Below are positions 1-8,969 of a DNA stretch of 64,000 nt, one piece after another. Each line of letters begins with the position of its first letter. Position 1 is the first letter of the stretch. The stretch is from NCBI GenBank assembly GCA_007988745.1, contig BJUT01000003.1, positions 1-64,000 of the forward strand, given 5' to 3'. The translations under genes and the position numbers were made by a program. The DNA is from Pseudoalteromonas atlantica (GTDB taxonomy: Bacteria > Pseudomonadota > Gammaproteobacteria > Enterobacterales > Alteromonadaceae). The notes under the pieces were generated by a model, which searched no databases, was not told the DNA's origin, and saw only the letters and a program-made list of their open reading frames with translations.

Positions 1-107
1 TTCTAAATGAGATTTTTTAACGCAGATAGCGACACGTTTAGCCCCTAAAAATGATTAAATATTATTGCGAATTGGTATAACATAGCCTGTTAGCTTAAAA
101 AGTGGGT

Positions 108-1238
108 TTAATTATCCCACTCTTTAAGTGCGTCTTTAACAAAACTGTAGCGCCAAGAATTAAGTAAATCAGGTTTAATATGATTTAGCTTTTGCTCATC
201 GGTGAGTTTCCAATTCCAGCTAATAAGCTGATTAATTTGCTTTTTAGAGGCCATTACATCCTCTGGTATACCCTGCTCTTTTGCCACTTTCGTGATTTTT
301 TGTTTAATATCTTTAGCTACTTTTTTATAAGCCGGAAAATCAATTAAACGTTTAAGCACTGGCGGATGCTCATCAACCGGGAGTGCTTTGGCCTTTTCAA
401 TACACTTTAGTATTTCGACTCCAGAGCGGTTTACTTCCATTGACTCAACACCCGGAATTTGTCTTAGCGTATTTAAGCTCGAAGGCCCACGTTTAGCAAT
501 TTCCGTCATGTTGTGCTCTTTAAGCACAAAGTTAAGCGCTAAATTTTTACGAATAGCTTTATTACGACGCCATACAGCTAATTCTTTTAATACCGCGAGC
601 TCGTGTGGTTTTAGTTGCCATGCGTTTTTTATATCTTTGTAAAGCAGCTCATCTGGGGTTTGAAAGGCGCGTTTATTTGCAATTAACTCGCTCTCATTTA
701 TGACAATATCAAATAGCTCAGCTTTATTTATACGCTCTATTATTAGTTCAAAACAAGGCAGTAAATGAAACGTATCAGCGGCTGCATAATCGAGCTGCTT
801 TTTAGTTAATGGGCGCTGTAGCCAATTAGTTCGCGATTCACTTTTGTCTATTTCTATGCCTAATAGCTCTTTTACCATTAGCGCAAAGCCCATACAGTTG
901 CCTTCGCCTAAAAGCTGAAGAGCAAATTGTGTATCAAACAATGGAGCGGGTACAAAGCCTGCATATTTTTGAAATACTTCAATATCTTCTGAGGGGGAAT
1001 GCAACACTTTCAGTACTGATGGATCTTGTAATATTTGCCAAAATTCAAATAACGAGAGTTCGGCAAGTGGATCTATAAGGGCGAGATGCTCACCATCATA
1101 TACTTGAATAAGTGCAACTTCAGGGTACAAAGTACGGCGGCGCATAAACTCTGTGTCTATGGCTAAAATAGGCTTGTTTTTTATTTGCTCAACAAAGGTA
1201 TTGAGTTGATTTTGTGTTTCGATCAATTGGTATTGCAC
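108..1238 (-). CDS. rnd: Ribonuclease D
   Basis: This is a 3'-5' exoribonuclease that trims the 3' ends of tRNA precursors and other small RNAs in the cytoplasm. The DEDD exonuclease domain fills roughly residues 1-200: the first acidic pair is Asp28/Glu30 in IDTEF, the second motif lies in HSPSEDIEVF near residue 80, and YAAADTFHL near residue 151 supplies the Tyr and Asp of the DEDDy subtype. An HRDC domain follows at about 210-290. The 376-residue length is normal for Rnd. The start is GTG with a good AGGAGA ribosome site just upstream. It lies directly downstream of fadD, the same order as in Escherichia coli, but a terminator separates the two, so it probably also has its own promoter. 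Confidence 0.95.
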   Translation of the reverse strand: MQYQLIETQNQLNTFVEQIKNKPILAIDTEFMRRRTLYPEVALIQVYDGEHLALIDPLAELSLFEFWQILQDPSVLKVLHSPSEDIEVFQKYAGFVPAPLFDTQFALQLLGEGNCMGFALMVKELLGIEIDKSESRTNWLQRPLTKKQLDYAAADTFHLLPCFELIIERINKAELFDIVINESELIANKRAFQTPDELLYKDIKNAWQLKPHELAVLKELAVWRRNKAIRKNLALNFVLKEHNMTEIAKRGPSSLNTLRQIPGVESMEVNRSGVEILKCIEKAKALPVDEHPPVLKRLIDFPAYKKVAKDIKQKITKVAKEQGIPEDVMASKKQINQLISWNWKLTDEQKLNHIKPDLLNSWRYSFVKDALKEWDN

Positions 1239-1253
1239 TTAATCTCCTACAAT

Positions 1254-1283
1254 AAAAAAGCCGGCTAATGCCGGCTTTTTTAT
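1254..1283 (-). terminator. Rho-independent terminator after fadD
   Basis: A GCCGGC / GCCGGC stem with a four-base loop is flanked by A and T runs. It lies between the end of fadD and the GTG of rnd and could stop transcription in either direction. Confidence 0.85.
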
Positions 1284-1289
1284 AGTTTA

Positions 1290-2942
1290 CTAATCTTTTA
1301 GGGCTCTTCTGAGAATTTTACCTACATTTGTTTTAGGTAACTCATCCTTAAACTCAACGAGTTTAGGCACCTTATAATTAGTTAAATTATCACGACAGTG
1401 ATTTATTATATCTTTTTCAGTTAAAGAAGGGTCTTTTTTAACAACAAAAACTTTAACTTGTTCGCCACTTACATCGTGCGGAATACCAATAGCCGCGACT
1501 TCTAGTACGCCGTCGTGCATGGCAACCACTTCTTCTATCTCATTTGGGAACACATTAAAGCCCGATACAATGATCATGTCTTTTTTGCGGTCAACAATAT
1601 AGAAGAAACCTTCATCGTCGTATGTGGCAATATCGCCGGTAGCAAACCAGCCATCTTGCAAACATTCTGCGGTTGCATCTGGGCGGTTATAGTAACCTAG
1701 CATAACTTGTGGGCCTTTAACCCATAGCTCACCGGGTTCACCTTTTGCCGCTTCTTCACCGTTTTCAAGCATTAGCTTAATTTCGGTATTAGGAGCAGGT
1801 AAACCAATAGAGCCATTATAAGCTTCTAAATCGTACGGGCTTACAGTTACAAGCGGTGCACACTCAGTTAAACCGTAACCTTCCATCAATTTAGAATTAG
1901 TCACTTTTTGCCATTTTTCGGCTACAGGACGTTGTACCGCCATACCGCCACCTAATGACATTTTTAAATGACTAAAATCAAGCTCTGCAAACCCTGGTGT
2001 ATTAAGTAACCCGTTAAACAGGGTATTTACACCGGTAATAGCAGTAAATTTATGCTGATTAAGCTCTTTAACAAATGCTGGCATGTCACGTGGGTTTGTA
2101 ATTAATACATTCAAACCACCGTATTTCATAAACGTTAAGCAGTTAGCCGTTAACGCAAATATATGGTAAAGCGGTAATGCAGTAACAACAACTTCAGTAC
2201 CACGGTCTAATACTTTATCTAAACAGCCCGATACTTGCTCAAGGTTACCAACCATGTTGCCATGACTTAACATCGCCCCTTTAGATACGCCGGTTGTACC
2301 ACCCGTGTATTGTAAAAAGGCCAGATCAGATAAGCTCATTTCTGGACGCGTATACTTTGCAGGGTCACCTGCTAACACATCTGAAAACTTAATTGTATTT
2401 GGTAGGCTGTAGCTAGGTACCATTTTTTTTATGTATTTAACCACAAAATTAACGATATGCTTTTTAATACCACCCACCATGTCGCCCACTTGGGTAACAA
2501 CAATGTGTTTTACATCCGTTTTTGCAAGTGCTTTTTCAAGCGTGTCTGCAAAGTTAGCCAATATAAAAATAGCTGACGCGTCAGAGTCTTTTAATTGATG
2601 CTCAAGCTCTCGTACTGTGTAAAGTGGGTTTACGTTAACCACCACACACCCTGCACGTAAAATACCTAAAATAGCGATAGGCGTTTGTAACAAGTTAGGC
2701 ATCATTACGGCAACTTTGTCGCCTTTTTTCAAACCTAAATCATTTTGAATATACGAGGCAACACGTTGTGTCGCTGTATCTATTTCATCATACGATAATG
2801 TTTTACCCATATTCGTAAATGCAGGTAAATCTTTGTAATCGGTAAAACTTTTTTCGAACACTTCGAGTAACGAGTTGTAATGCTCAGGATCGATTGTTTC
2901 AGGCATACCTTCTGGGTAGCGCTTAAGCCAGATTTTTTCCAC
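1290..2942 (-). CDS. fadD: Long-chain fatty acid--CoA ligase
   Basis: This enzyme activates exogenous long-chain fatty acids to acyl-CoA through an acyl-adenylate, at the inner membrane, feeding beta-oxidation. ANL-superfamily motifs are in order: the phosphate-binding loop [13 protein letters not shown] near residue 213, GYGLTECAP near 355, DGWFATGD near 430, and [17 protein letters not shown] near 450 with the hinge. The C-terminal catalytic lysine is in NVGKILRR near the end. At 550 residues it is close to E. coli FadD (561), and the N-terminus ([13 protein letters not shown]) resembles the enteric enzyme. The start is GTG preceded by AGGGG. I see no clear FadR-type operator upstream. An alpha/beta hydrolase gene lies 115 bases upstream on the same strand. 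Confidence 0.95.
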   Translation of the reverse strand: MEKIWLKRYPEGMPETIDPEHYNSLLEVFEKSFTDYKDLPAFTNMGKTLSYDEIDTATQRVASYIQNDLGLKKGDKVAVMMPNLLQTPIAILGILRAGCVVVNVNPLYTVRELEHQLKDSDASAIFILANFADTLEKALAKTDVKHIVVTQVGDMVGGIKKHIVNFVVKYIKKMVPSYSLPNTIKFSDVLAGDPAKYTRPEMSLSDLAFLQYTGGTTGVSKGAMLSHGNMVGNLEQVSGCLDKVLDRGTEVVVTALPLYHIFALTANCLTFMKYGGLNVLITNPRDMPAFVKELNQHKFTAITGVNTLFNGLLNTPGFAELDFSHLKMSLGGGMAVQRPVAEKWQKVTNSKLMEGYGLTECAPLVTVSPYDLEAYNGSIGLPAPNTEIKLMLENGEEAAKGEPGELWVKGPQVMLGYYNRPDATAECLQDGWFATGDIATYDDEGFFYIVDRKKDMIIVSGFNVFPNEIEEVVAMHDGVLEVAAIGIPHDVSGEQVKVFVVKKDPSLTEKDIINHCRDNLTNYKVPKLVEFKDELPKTNVGKILRRALKD

Positions 2943-3057
2943 TCTTAGCCCCTGTTTATAATTATATTTTTATTAACCTTAATCTAAGTAAGGCACTTTA
3001 ACAATTGAGCAAATACTCTAATGCAGGAATAATCCCACATTTGGCGCTAATTTACAA

Positions 3058-3936
3058 TTAACATGCACCATTTTGCAGCATAAAGGCTTGAATATGCTCA
3101 AAACATAACCCACTGCTTTGCATATGGCAATGATGCCCGCCATCTACATTAATTACCTTCAAGTTGTTGTAATAGCTAATATACTTGGCCAAATTTTGTT
3201 TTACAAACGAATAACCTTGGTTACCTAAAATTAATTGGCTTGGTGCAATTAATTGTTTTATTGCACCAATACATTGCGCTTCATCAAACCTAAAACCTGA
3301 GTGATTTTTAAGCTTAGGGTCTGTTGTTAACTCATACCCTAGTTCACTTTGCTTAATATTACGACTCATCAATAAGGTGATCAGTTCGTTATTTAAATCT
3401 GTTGTATTTGCACGCGCTTCAATAATCGCTGATTGCGATTTATAAACGCGCTTTTTTTTATTGTAGGCGCGCTCTCTGTTCAGTATCGCCCCTTTTAATT
3501 GCTCACATACTTCATCACTGGGGGTTGTAACACAGCCAATCCCTTCAATAAAGGTAACTGAATACACATACTCACTAAAACAACTAGCAAATAAACCAGC
3601 CACCATTGCGCCCATTGAATGGCCGACTAAATGTACCTTTTTTGCCCCTAAGCTCTTTATAAGTTGGTACACATCGTCAATATAATCAACAAAATAATAA
3701 TGAGCGTCCTGTGCGCGCCAATCAGATAGCCCATGCCCAGCAAAGTCAACACAATACCAAGTATGCTGCGGATTAACCTTATCCAACATAGGTGTAAAAC
3801 TATTACTGTTATCTAGCCACCCATGCAAGGCTATAACCAGCTCATCGCCAGTGCCTTTTTGTAAGCCACGCAATGTTATATTTCTTGTTTTTATTTCAAA
3901 TGGCTGCAACAGACACCTCTTTTTAACGTGCGACAT
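3058..3936 (-). CDS. Alpha/beta hydrolase (SERHL-like)
   Basis: This is a predicted cytoplasmic serine hydrolase with the alpha/beta fold. The oxyanion-hole motif HGWLDNSNSF sits near residue 38 and the nucleophile elbow GHSMGAM near residue 105. A candidate catalytic His lies in the C-terminal DGGHHCHMQ segment. The HGWLDN signature is typical of the serine hydrolase-like (SERHL) group. Its substrate is unknown. Being immediately upstream of fadD on the same strand, it may release or process acyl groups for the ligase, but that is only an inference from position. The ribosome site is weak, so the exact start is moderately certain. Confidence 0.8.
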   Translation of the reverse strand: MSHVKKRCLLQPFEIKTRNITLRGLQKGTGDELVIALHGWLDNSNSFTPMLDKVNPQHTWYCVDFAGHGLSDWRAQDAHYYFVDYIDDVYQLIKSLGAKKVHLVGHSMGAMVAGLFASCFSEYVYSVTFIEGIGCVTTPSDEVCEQLKGAILNRERAYNKKKRVYKSQSAIIEARANTTDLNNELITLLMSRNIKQSELGYELTTDPKLKNHSGFRFDEAQCIGAIKQLIAPSQLILGNQGYSFVKQNLAKYISYYNNLKVINVDGGHHCHMQSSGLCFEHIQAFMLQNGAC

Positions 3937-4488
3937 TATTTATAACATACTAGTTGTCAGACCTCTAATACCAAAAGTTTTTATATTTTTTATATTTATA
4001 AAGACCACTTTATTTGTAAGGTTAACTTTTGAATTTTAATTATGTATTTAATTTCAACAAGTTAAAATATTTTAAGTTTCATTAATTCAATAAATAATTA
4101 CAAACAGAGCTTAAATACTCTTCAGGTAGGTAATGTATACCACTATATTCATTACACTATAATTAACATAACCTAAAAAAATGGCTGTATTGTTTTAGTG
4201 ACAATTAGCCAAACCTGTTTATATACTTTGCTTTTTATTCTTACTTCATTTCATTATTATACGAGGGCGTATTGAACTTTGTGGATTGAAATTTGTTCAA
4301 TCTACGGGCGGTTAAATCCTGGTACGAGGTTTGTAACCTTGTGGACGGAGTAAAAACCTAGCAAAAACTTAATCGCCTTAGATAGAATTTTTGGGCAGCG
4401 CATGTTTGGTATTTATGCTGCAAATTCAACACGCCGTAACCATATACAATTGTGGTGCTATTTAAACAGCACATTCATAGGGATAAAA
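3937..4488. other. Intergenic region between divergent hydrolase and phosphatase genes
   Basis: This 552-base non-coding stretch is very A+T-rich in its first 320 bases and then changes to a G-richer structured block (4261-4380, listed separately) just before the alkaline phosphatase gene. I looked for a PhoB box and found only a poor match near 4195. Promoters for both divergent genes must lie here but none is convincing. Confidence 0.6.
4266..4377 (+). ncRNA. Candidate structured leader RNA upstream of alkaline phosphatase
   Basis: Three helices can be drawn. An outer stem pairs GGCG(T)ATT at 4266-4273 with AATCGCC at 4371-4377. A 10-base-pair hairpin occupies 4281-4305 with a five-base loop. 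A second hairpin at 4310-4338 pairs GGTTA with TAACC and CCT with AGG around the loop GGTACG. The AGGTTT at 4327-4332 can instead pair with AAACCT at 4354-4359, giving two mutually exclusive folds. The block sits about 110 bases before the start codon. I cannot match it to a riboswitch class I know, and it has no U-run terminator. It may be a cis-acting leader or an independent small RNA. Confidence 0.4.
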
Positions 4489-5778
4489 ATGAAAAACCAA
4501 CTTAGCTTATTAGCGCTTTTATGTGCATCTACCAGTGTTTATGCAAGCGATGCACCTAAAAATGTAATTTATATGATTGGTGATGGGATGGGTCCTGCCT
4601 ATACAACCGCTTATCGTTATTTTAAAGATGATCCAACCACCAAGCAGATTGAAACAACCGTATTTGATACTATTTTAACAGGCATGGCGCGTACTTACCC
4701 TGACGATCACACTTATGTTACCGACAGTGCTGCAGGTGCAACCGCACTGAGTAGCGGCCACAAAAGTTATAATGGTGCTATTGCAGTCGGTACAGACAAA
4801 AAGCCTGTTAAAACCATGCTAGAAATAGCAAAAGAACGCGGTATGACAACGGCATTAGTGGCGACCTCGCAAATTAACCATGCCACCCCAGCTAGTTTTG
4901 CTACACATAACGAATCACGTCGAAATTACGATGCGATTGCTAATGAATACATAGATAACAAAATTGCCGGTAAACTCCCTGTTGATTTAATGCTAGGCGG
5001 CGGTACGCAGTATTTTATTAGAGAAGACCGTAACCTCGTGGATGAATTTAAAGCAGCTGGTTATCAATATAGCGACGATATAAAAAACCTTGGTCAGATC
5101 ACAAAAGTACCGGCACTTGGCTTATACGCCCCAATAGGTCTGCCGTTTGCGCTTGATGCTAATTCAAACCACTTAACGCAACTAACAGCTAAAGCATTTG
5201 ATTTACTCGACGGCCAAAATGAAGACGGCTTTTTTGTCATGATTGAAGGCAGCCAAATTGATTGGTGTGGACATGCTAACGATGTAGCCTGTGCCATGGC
5301 CGAAATGGATGAGTTTGCACAGTCGATTGAAAAAGCAAAAGCCTATATTGATAAAAACCCTGATACTTTATTAGTGGTTACTGCAGATCATTCAACTGGT
5401 GGGTTAACCCTCGGTGCGCACGGACAATATAAGTGGGATACAGAAGTTATTAAAGGTGTTAAAGCAACAGCCGTTGAGCTAACAAAGCAATTACTCGCTG
5501 CTGATGACCTAGAGCCTATTTGGCGCGCCAACACAGGTATTGAATACACACCGGCTAATAAAGTAAAACTTGAACAAGCGAAAAAAATGGGCGAAACAGC
5601 GCTTAATTTAGCCATTAAAAGTATTATTAGTGACGCCAGCTTTACTGGTTGGACAACAGGCGGACACACCGCTGTAGATGTACAAGTATTTGCCTACGGT
5701 AAAGGCAGTGAACACTTTAACGGTGCTCAAAATAATACAGATATTGCCGATAAACTAATTGGCTTTATTAAACAGTAG
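4489..5778 (+). CDS. phoA: Alkaline phosphatase, secreted
   Basis: This periplasmic or secreted phosphomonoesterase releases inorganic phosphate from organic esters. An N-terminal signal peptide of about 19 residues ends in VYA. The metal and active-site motifs of the family are complete: GDGMG (Asp32), TDSAAGA with nucleophile Ser80, HATPASFATH, IEGSQIDWCGHAND, TADHSTGG and a final GGHTAVDV. The start is placed at 4489 because a signal peptide begins there behind a TAGGGAT ribosome site; an in-frame ATG at 4402 would add 29 residues with no secretory character and lies inside a structured leader. The 429-residue length fits marine PhoA-type enzymes. Phosphate regulation is expected, but I do not see a convincing Pho box. 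It is monocistronic, closed by a strong terminator. Confidence 0.9.
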   Translation: MKNQLSLLALLCASTSVYASDAPKNVIYMIGDGMGPAYTTAYRYFKDDPTTKQIETTVFDTILTGMARTYPDDHTYVTDSAAGATALSSGHKSYNGAIAVGTDKKPVKTMLEIAKERGMTTALVATSQINHATPASFATHNESRRNYDAIANEYIDNKIAGKLPVDLMLGGGTQYFIREDRNLVDEFKAAGYQYSDDIKNLGQITKVPALGLYAPIGLPFALDANSNHLTQLTAKAFDLLDGQNEDGFFVMIEGSQIDWCGHANDVACAMAEMDEFAQSIEKAKAYIDKNPDTLLVVTADHSTGGLTLGAHGQYKWDTEVIKGVKATAVELTKQLLAADDLEPIWRANTGIEYTPANKVKLEQAKKMGETALNLAIKSIISDASFTGWTTGGHTAVDVQVFAYGKGSEHFNGAQNNTDIADKLIGFIKQ

Positions 5779-5792
5779 CCATAAGCTTACGC

Positions 5793-5822
5793 AAAAAGCC
5801 CGAACCAGTGTTCGGGCTTTTT
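5793..5822. terminator. Bidirectional terminator
   Basis: A perfect 13-base-pair inverted repeat (AAAAAGCCCGAAC with its complement, loop CAGT) lies between the convergent phosphatase gene and the small gene at 5843. It has a T-run on both strands. Confidence 0.9.
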
Positions 5823-5842
5823 ATTTTTTACTATTACGGGGG

Positions 5843-6172
5843 CTAAGCGTATATATCGACGCCTATTAAATCTTGTACTTCGGCGCGACGCTCTAAATTT
5901 GCAAATTCAGTATATGTTGAAATTGCTTTACTCACCGTTGGGCTTGGTTGGTCATAAATAGTTTGGCTGTACTTTGCGTTACTAGTGTTTCGACTAAAGT
6001 ATTGATTAGCAAGCTCTACACCCGCTTTACTAGTTTTTACATAATCTGTGTTTATTTTTTGAGTGGCGCTATCATCCGCTAAACCTTGTGGTTTAGAGGG
6101 TAAAATTTTTGTAGAGGTAACCTTTGCAGGAATATCTCCAGTAAAAAAACCAGCGCCAATTGGCAAAGTCAT
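5843..6172 (-). CDS. Conserved hypothetical protein, 109 aa
   Basis: I do not recognise the family. The protein is hydrophilic after a short Gly/Pro-rich start (MTLPIGAGFF), is rich in Ser, Thr and Asn in the middle, and has a sharply different, conserved-looking charged end (FANLERRAEVQDLIGVDIYA). It lacks a signal peptide, membrane segment and cysteines. A GGAAG ribosome site precedes the ATG. It is followed by the bidirectional terminator shared with the phosphatase gene and lies downstream of tsaB on the same strand, 68 bases away, so it could be read through from the yoaA-tsaB unit. It is probably a real gene because of its ribosome site, tight placement and terminator. Confidence 0.65.
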   Translation of the reverse strand: MTLPIGAGFFTGDIPAKVTSTKILPSKPQGLADDSATQKINTDYVKTSKAGVELANQYFSRNTSNAKYSQTIYDQPSPTVSKAISTYTEFANLERRAEVQDLIGVDIYA

Positions 6173-6240
6173 AGATAACTTCCAACAACAAACATATTAA
6201 AAATTATGATTTAAAAACACTCAATTTGCAACTCTTGTGC

Positions 6241-6945
6241 TTATTCGCGACCCGGTAGTTTTTTCCATGTTACTGTATCGCGCACATATTTAGGTTGCGC
6301 ATCGCTTGCTTTAACAACCTCGCCCTTCAAAAAGGCCGTGTCTACATGGCTAAGCATATAACGAGCATCTGGCAAAGTAATGGCTGTATTTATGGTTATA
6401 TCGCTAACGTTTTTAAGTGCATCAGGGTAACTTTTAAATCCCGTGCCAACGGCAATCGCGTGTAACTCTTCACTGTTTATATGCTCTTTGCTTAATAACT
6501 CTGGTTTTATAACACACTCTTCATTTACCAACTCCATGCGTGCATTATTTACCTGGTATTGGGCAAAATAAATTTCTCCCATGCGCGCATCTATAGCTGA
6601 ATACACTACTGGTGCCTGCGTTTGTTCGTACGCTTGCTGGGCCATAATTGCCAAGGTTGATACGCCCACTAATGGTAAATTGGCTGAATAAGCTAACCCT
6701 TGTGCAATAGCAACACTAATGCGTACACCGGTAAAGCTACCTGGCCCTTGGCCAAAGCCAATAACGTCTAAGTCTTTTAATTTACACTGTGCTTTATTAA
6801 GAAGCTCATCAACTAAAGGGAGTATTTTTTGACTATGTTGCTGTGGGCATTCTTCAAAATGATGAAATGTTTGCCCCTCAAAGTGTAAAACTATAGATAA
6901 CGCTTCGGTTGAGGCGTCTAGGGCAAGAATATTACTTTTAATCAT
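6241..6945 (-). CDS. tsaB: tRNA threonylcarbamoyladenosine biosynthesis protein TsaB
   Basis: TsaB is the non-catalytic scaffold that pairs with TsaD and TsaE to make N6-threonylcarbamoyladenosine at position 37 of ANN-decoding tRNAs. The N-terminal ILALDASTEALSIVL and the FGQGPGSFTGVRISVA segment near residue 65 are hallmarks of the ASKHA-fold TsaB/YeaZ family; the metal-binding histidines of TsaD are absent, as expected. The 234-residue length is typical. It begins nine bases after the stop of yoaA on the same strand, the same gene pair as in E. coli, so the two are probably co-transcribed. Confidence 0.95.
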   Translation of the reverse strand: MIKSNILALDASTEALSIVLHFEGQTFHHFEECPQQHSQKILPLVDELLNKAQCKLKDLDVIGFGQGPGSFTGVRISVAIAQGLAYSANLPLVGVSTLAIMAQQAYEQTQAPVVYSAIDARMGEIYFAQYQVNNARMELVNEECVIKPELLSKEHINSEELHAIAVGTGFKSYPDALKNVSDITINTAITLPDARYMLSHVDTAFLKGEVVKASDAQPKYVRDTVTWKKLPGRE

Positions 6946-6954
6946 TTTAGTACT

Positions 6955-8871
6955 CTAGTTAATGTGTTTTAAAAATGTGTTTGCATCTTCTAAGCTTCGC
7001 GTGCGGCGCATCGGCGGTAAGCTTTTTAAAAATACTTGGCCATATTGGCGCGTTACTAATCGGTTGTCGCAAATAACCAGCACGCCTTTATCTTTGTTAT
7101 CTCGTATTAAACGCCCCACGCCCTGCTTGAGCGCAATAACAGCTTGCGGTAACTGTATATGAGCAAACGGGTCTTTGCCTTGCATTTGGCAATCTTGCAT
7201 TTTGGCTTGCAGTAATGGGTCATCCGGTGCTGCAAAAGGTAACTTGTCAATAATAACACAGCTTAGCGTGCTACCACGTACATCAACCCCTTCCCAGAAC
7301 GAGGCAGTACCTAACAATACCGCATTACCATGGCGCGTAAATTTTTCCAGTATTATACGCTTAGACATTTGCCCTTGCATATAAACTGGGTAGTCCATTT
7401 GTGTGGTTAACCCCTCAGCCACCAAATGCATCATTCGGTAACTTGTAAACAGTACAAAGCAACGCCCTTTAGCCGATTTAATCAGCTCTAGGGTTAATTT
7501 TATAATTGCATGAGGCATATTCTCTGCATGCGATTCAGGCAAATATCGTGGTAAGCATAAAAGCGCCTGATTAGGATAATCAAAGGGGCTATCAACCATC
7601 ATACTTTGCGCAGGAGTAATACCTAAGCTTGCATTAAAGTGATCGAGCTTATTATCAACCGATAACGTGGCTGAGGTAAATACAAACCCTGCGCCGGTGT
7701 CTTTCATCATTTGAGCAAATTTAGCAGAGACATTAAGGGGCGTAATATTAACCGTTAAATAGCGCCGCGTGGTTTCGTACCAATAGCTAAAGCCCGTTTG
7801 TGCGGTATCAAAAACACGCTCTAACTGACCTTTAAACGCTAATGTACGCTCAAACGGATGCTCTATTTTATCACTTCGCTCTAGGCACAGTTTTAATACC
7901 TGATAAACAAAGTCTAAATCGCTAATTACCCGATGCAGCGCTGCGCAAATTAATTTATCACTGAGCTTTTCGCGCCAATCTCCTCGGCTTCCATCTACAC
8001 CAAACTGTAAACGTAAATCAGCCACACTGGTTTCAAGCTTATTGAGGCTTTTGCCAAGCTGCAGCATATCGGGAATTTCTGCACGGTAAATAGCGCGTAA
8101 ATCGTTAATTAAATCCACCAGCTTTTTAGTGCTAATACTTTCACCAAAGTAGTCACTGGCAATTTCGCTAAGCTGGTGTGCTTCGTCAAAAATATAAGCG
8201 TCGGCAGTAGGCATAAGTTCGGCAAAACCGGAGTCTTTTACTGCCATATCAGCAAAAAATAAATGATGGTTTATAACCACTACATCCGCTTCGGCTGCAT
8301 TTAAACGCGCTTTGCGTATATAACATGATTGAAAGTCTGGACACTCTTTGCCTAAACAATTATCGGCTGTCGAATTAACATAGGGCAGTACCTTGGCATC
8401 TTCTTCAATACCAATACAGTCAGCTAAATCACCCGAGTGTGTTTCACTGGCAAATTTTGCAACCATAGCAAGTTGATGCATTACATCAGGATCGTCTGTT
8501 GGTACATGGGCTACATGTTGGTTTAGCCTATAAGTGCACAGATAATTAGCGCGCCCTTTTAACAATGCGGTTTTTTTAGATGCATTAAGTGCTTTTACTA
8601 GCTGAGGTAAATCGCGGTGGTATAACTGCTCTTGCAAGGCCTTAGAGCCTGTAGAGATAATTGTTTTACCTTTAGATTTAAGGGCAGGCGCTAAATAGGC
8701 AAACGTTTTACCTGTACCAGTGCCCGCTTCAACCACTAACTGCGTGCTATTTTTTAATGCATCGTTAACGGCAACGGCCATATCAATTTGAGGTTGGCGA
8801 GGCGTGTATCCATCTAAAGATAACGCTAACGGCCCGGTTGCACTAAACAGCTGTTTGATAATACCAGTCAC
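6955..8871 (-). CDS. yoaA: ATP-dependent DNA helicase YoaA (DinG/XPD family)
   Basis: This is a superfamily 2 helicase with an iron-sulfur cluster, linked in E. coli to repair at damaged replication forks and to the polymerase III chi subunit. Visible motifs are Walker A EAGTGTGKT near residue 48, the cluster cysteines in CTYRL and CLGKECPDFQSC (about residues 110-185), the DEAH box in IFDEAHQL near 230, and helicase motif VI in QGVGRLIRD near 590. The length of 638 residues agrees with YoaA rather than the longer DinG. The start is GTG with only a weak ribosome site. tsaB follows after nine bases. Confidence 0.93.
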   Translation of the reverse strand: MTGIIKQLFSATGPLALSLDGYTPRQPQIDMAVAVNDALKNSTQLVVEAGTGTGKTFAYLAPALKSKGKTIISTGSKALQEQLYHRDLPQLVKALNASKKTALLKGRANYLCTYRLNQHVAHVPTDDPDVMHQLAMVAKFASETHSGDLADCIGIEEDAKVLPYVNSTADNCLGKECPDFQSCYIRKARLNAAEADVVVINHHLFFADMAVKDSGFAELMPTADAYIFDEAHQLSEIASDYFGESISTKKLVDLINDLRAIYRAEIPDMLQLGKSLNKLETSVADLRLQFGVDGSRGDWREKLSDKLICAALHRVISDLDFVYQVLKLCLERSDKIEHPFERTLAFKGQLERVFDTAQTGFSYWYETTRRYLTVNITPLNVSAKFAQMMKDTGAGFVFTSATLSVDNKLDHFNASLGITPAQSMMVDSPFDYPNQALLCLPRYLPESHAENMPHAIIKLTLELIKSAKGRCFVLFTSYRMMHLVAEGLTTQMDYPVYMQGQMSKRIILEKFTRHGNAVLLGTASFWEGVDVRGSTLSCVIIDKLPFAAPDDPLLQAKMQDCQMQGKDPFAHIQLPQAVIALKQGVGRLIRDNKDKGVLVICDNRLVTRQYGQVFLKSLPPMRRTRSLEDANTFLKHIN

Positions 8872-8944
8872 TTTACAAAAAATAATAGCGAGATTTTACG
8901 TAAGCCTGGCTATAAGGGCAAGCCAATTGAAATTAGAATTTTGC

Positions 8945-8964
8945 AAAGGGGCTCACACCCCTTT
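8945..8964 (-). terminator. Terminator after the M28 aminopeptidase gene
   Basis: An AAAGGGG / CCCCTTT stem with a six-base loop lies just past the stop of the aminopeptidase. The following T-run is weak. Confidence 0.6.
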
Positions 8965-8969
8965 ACACG

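Noticed and set aside
4195..4213. Possible Pho box before the phosphatase
   Set aside because: Only CTGTATT and GTGACA fragments match; the second half-site and spacing do not fit the consensus.
4402..4488. In-frame upstream ATG that would lengthen the alkaline phosphatase by 29 residues
   Set aside because: It would destroy the N-terminal position of the signal peptide and has no ribosome site; the ATG at 4489 has one.
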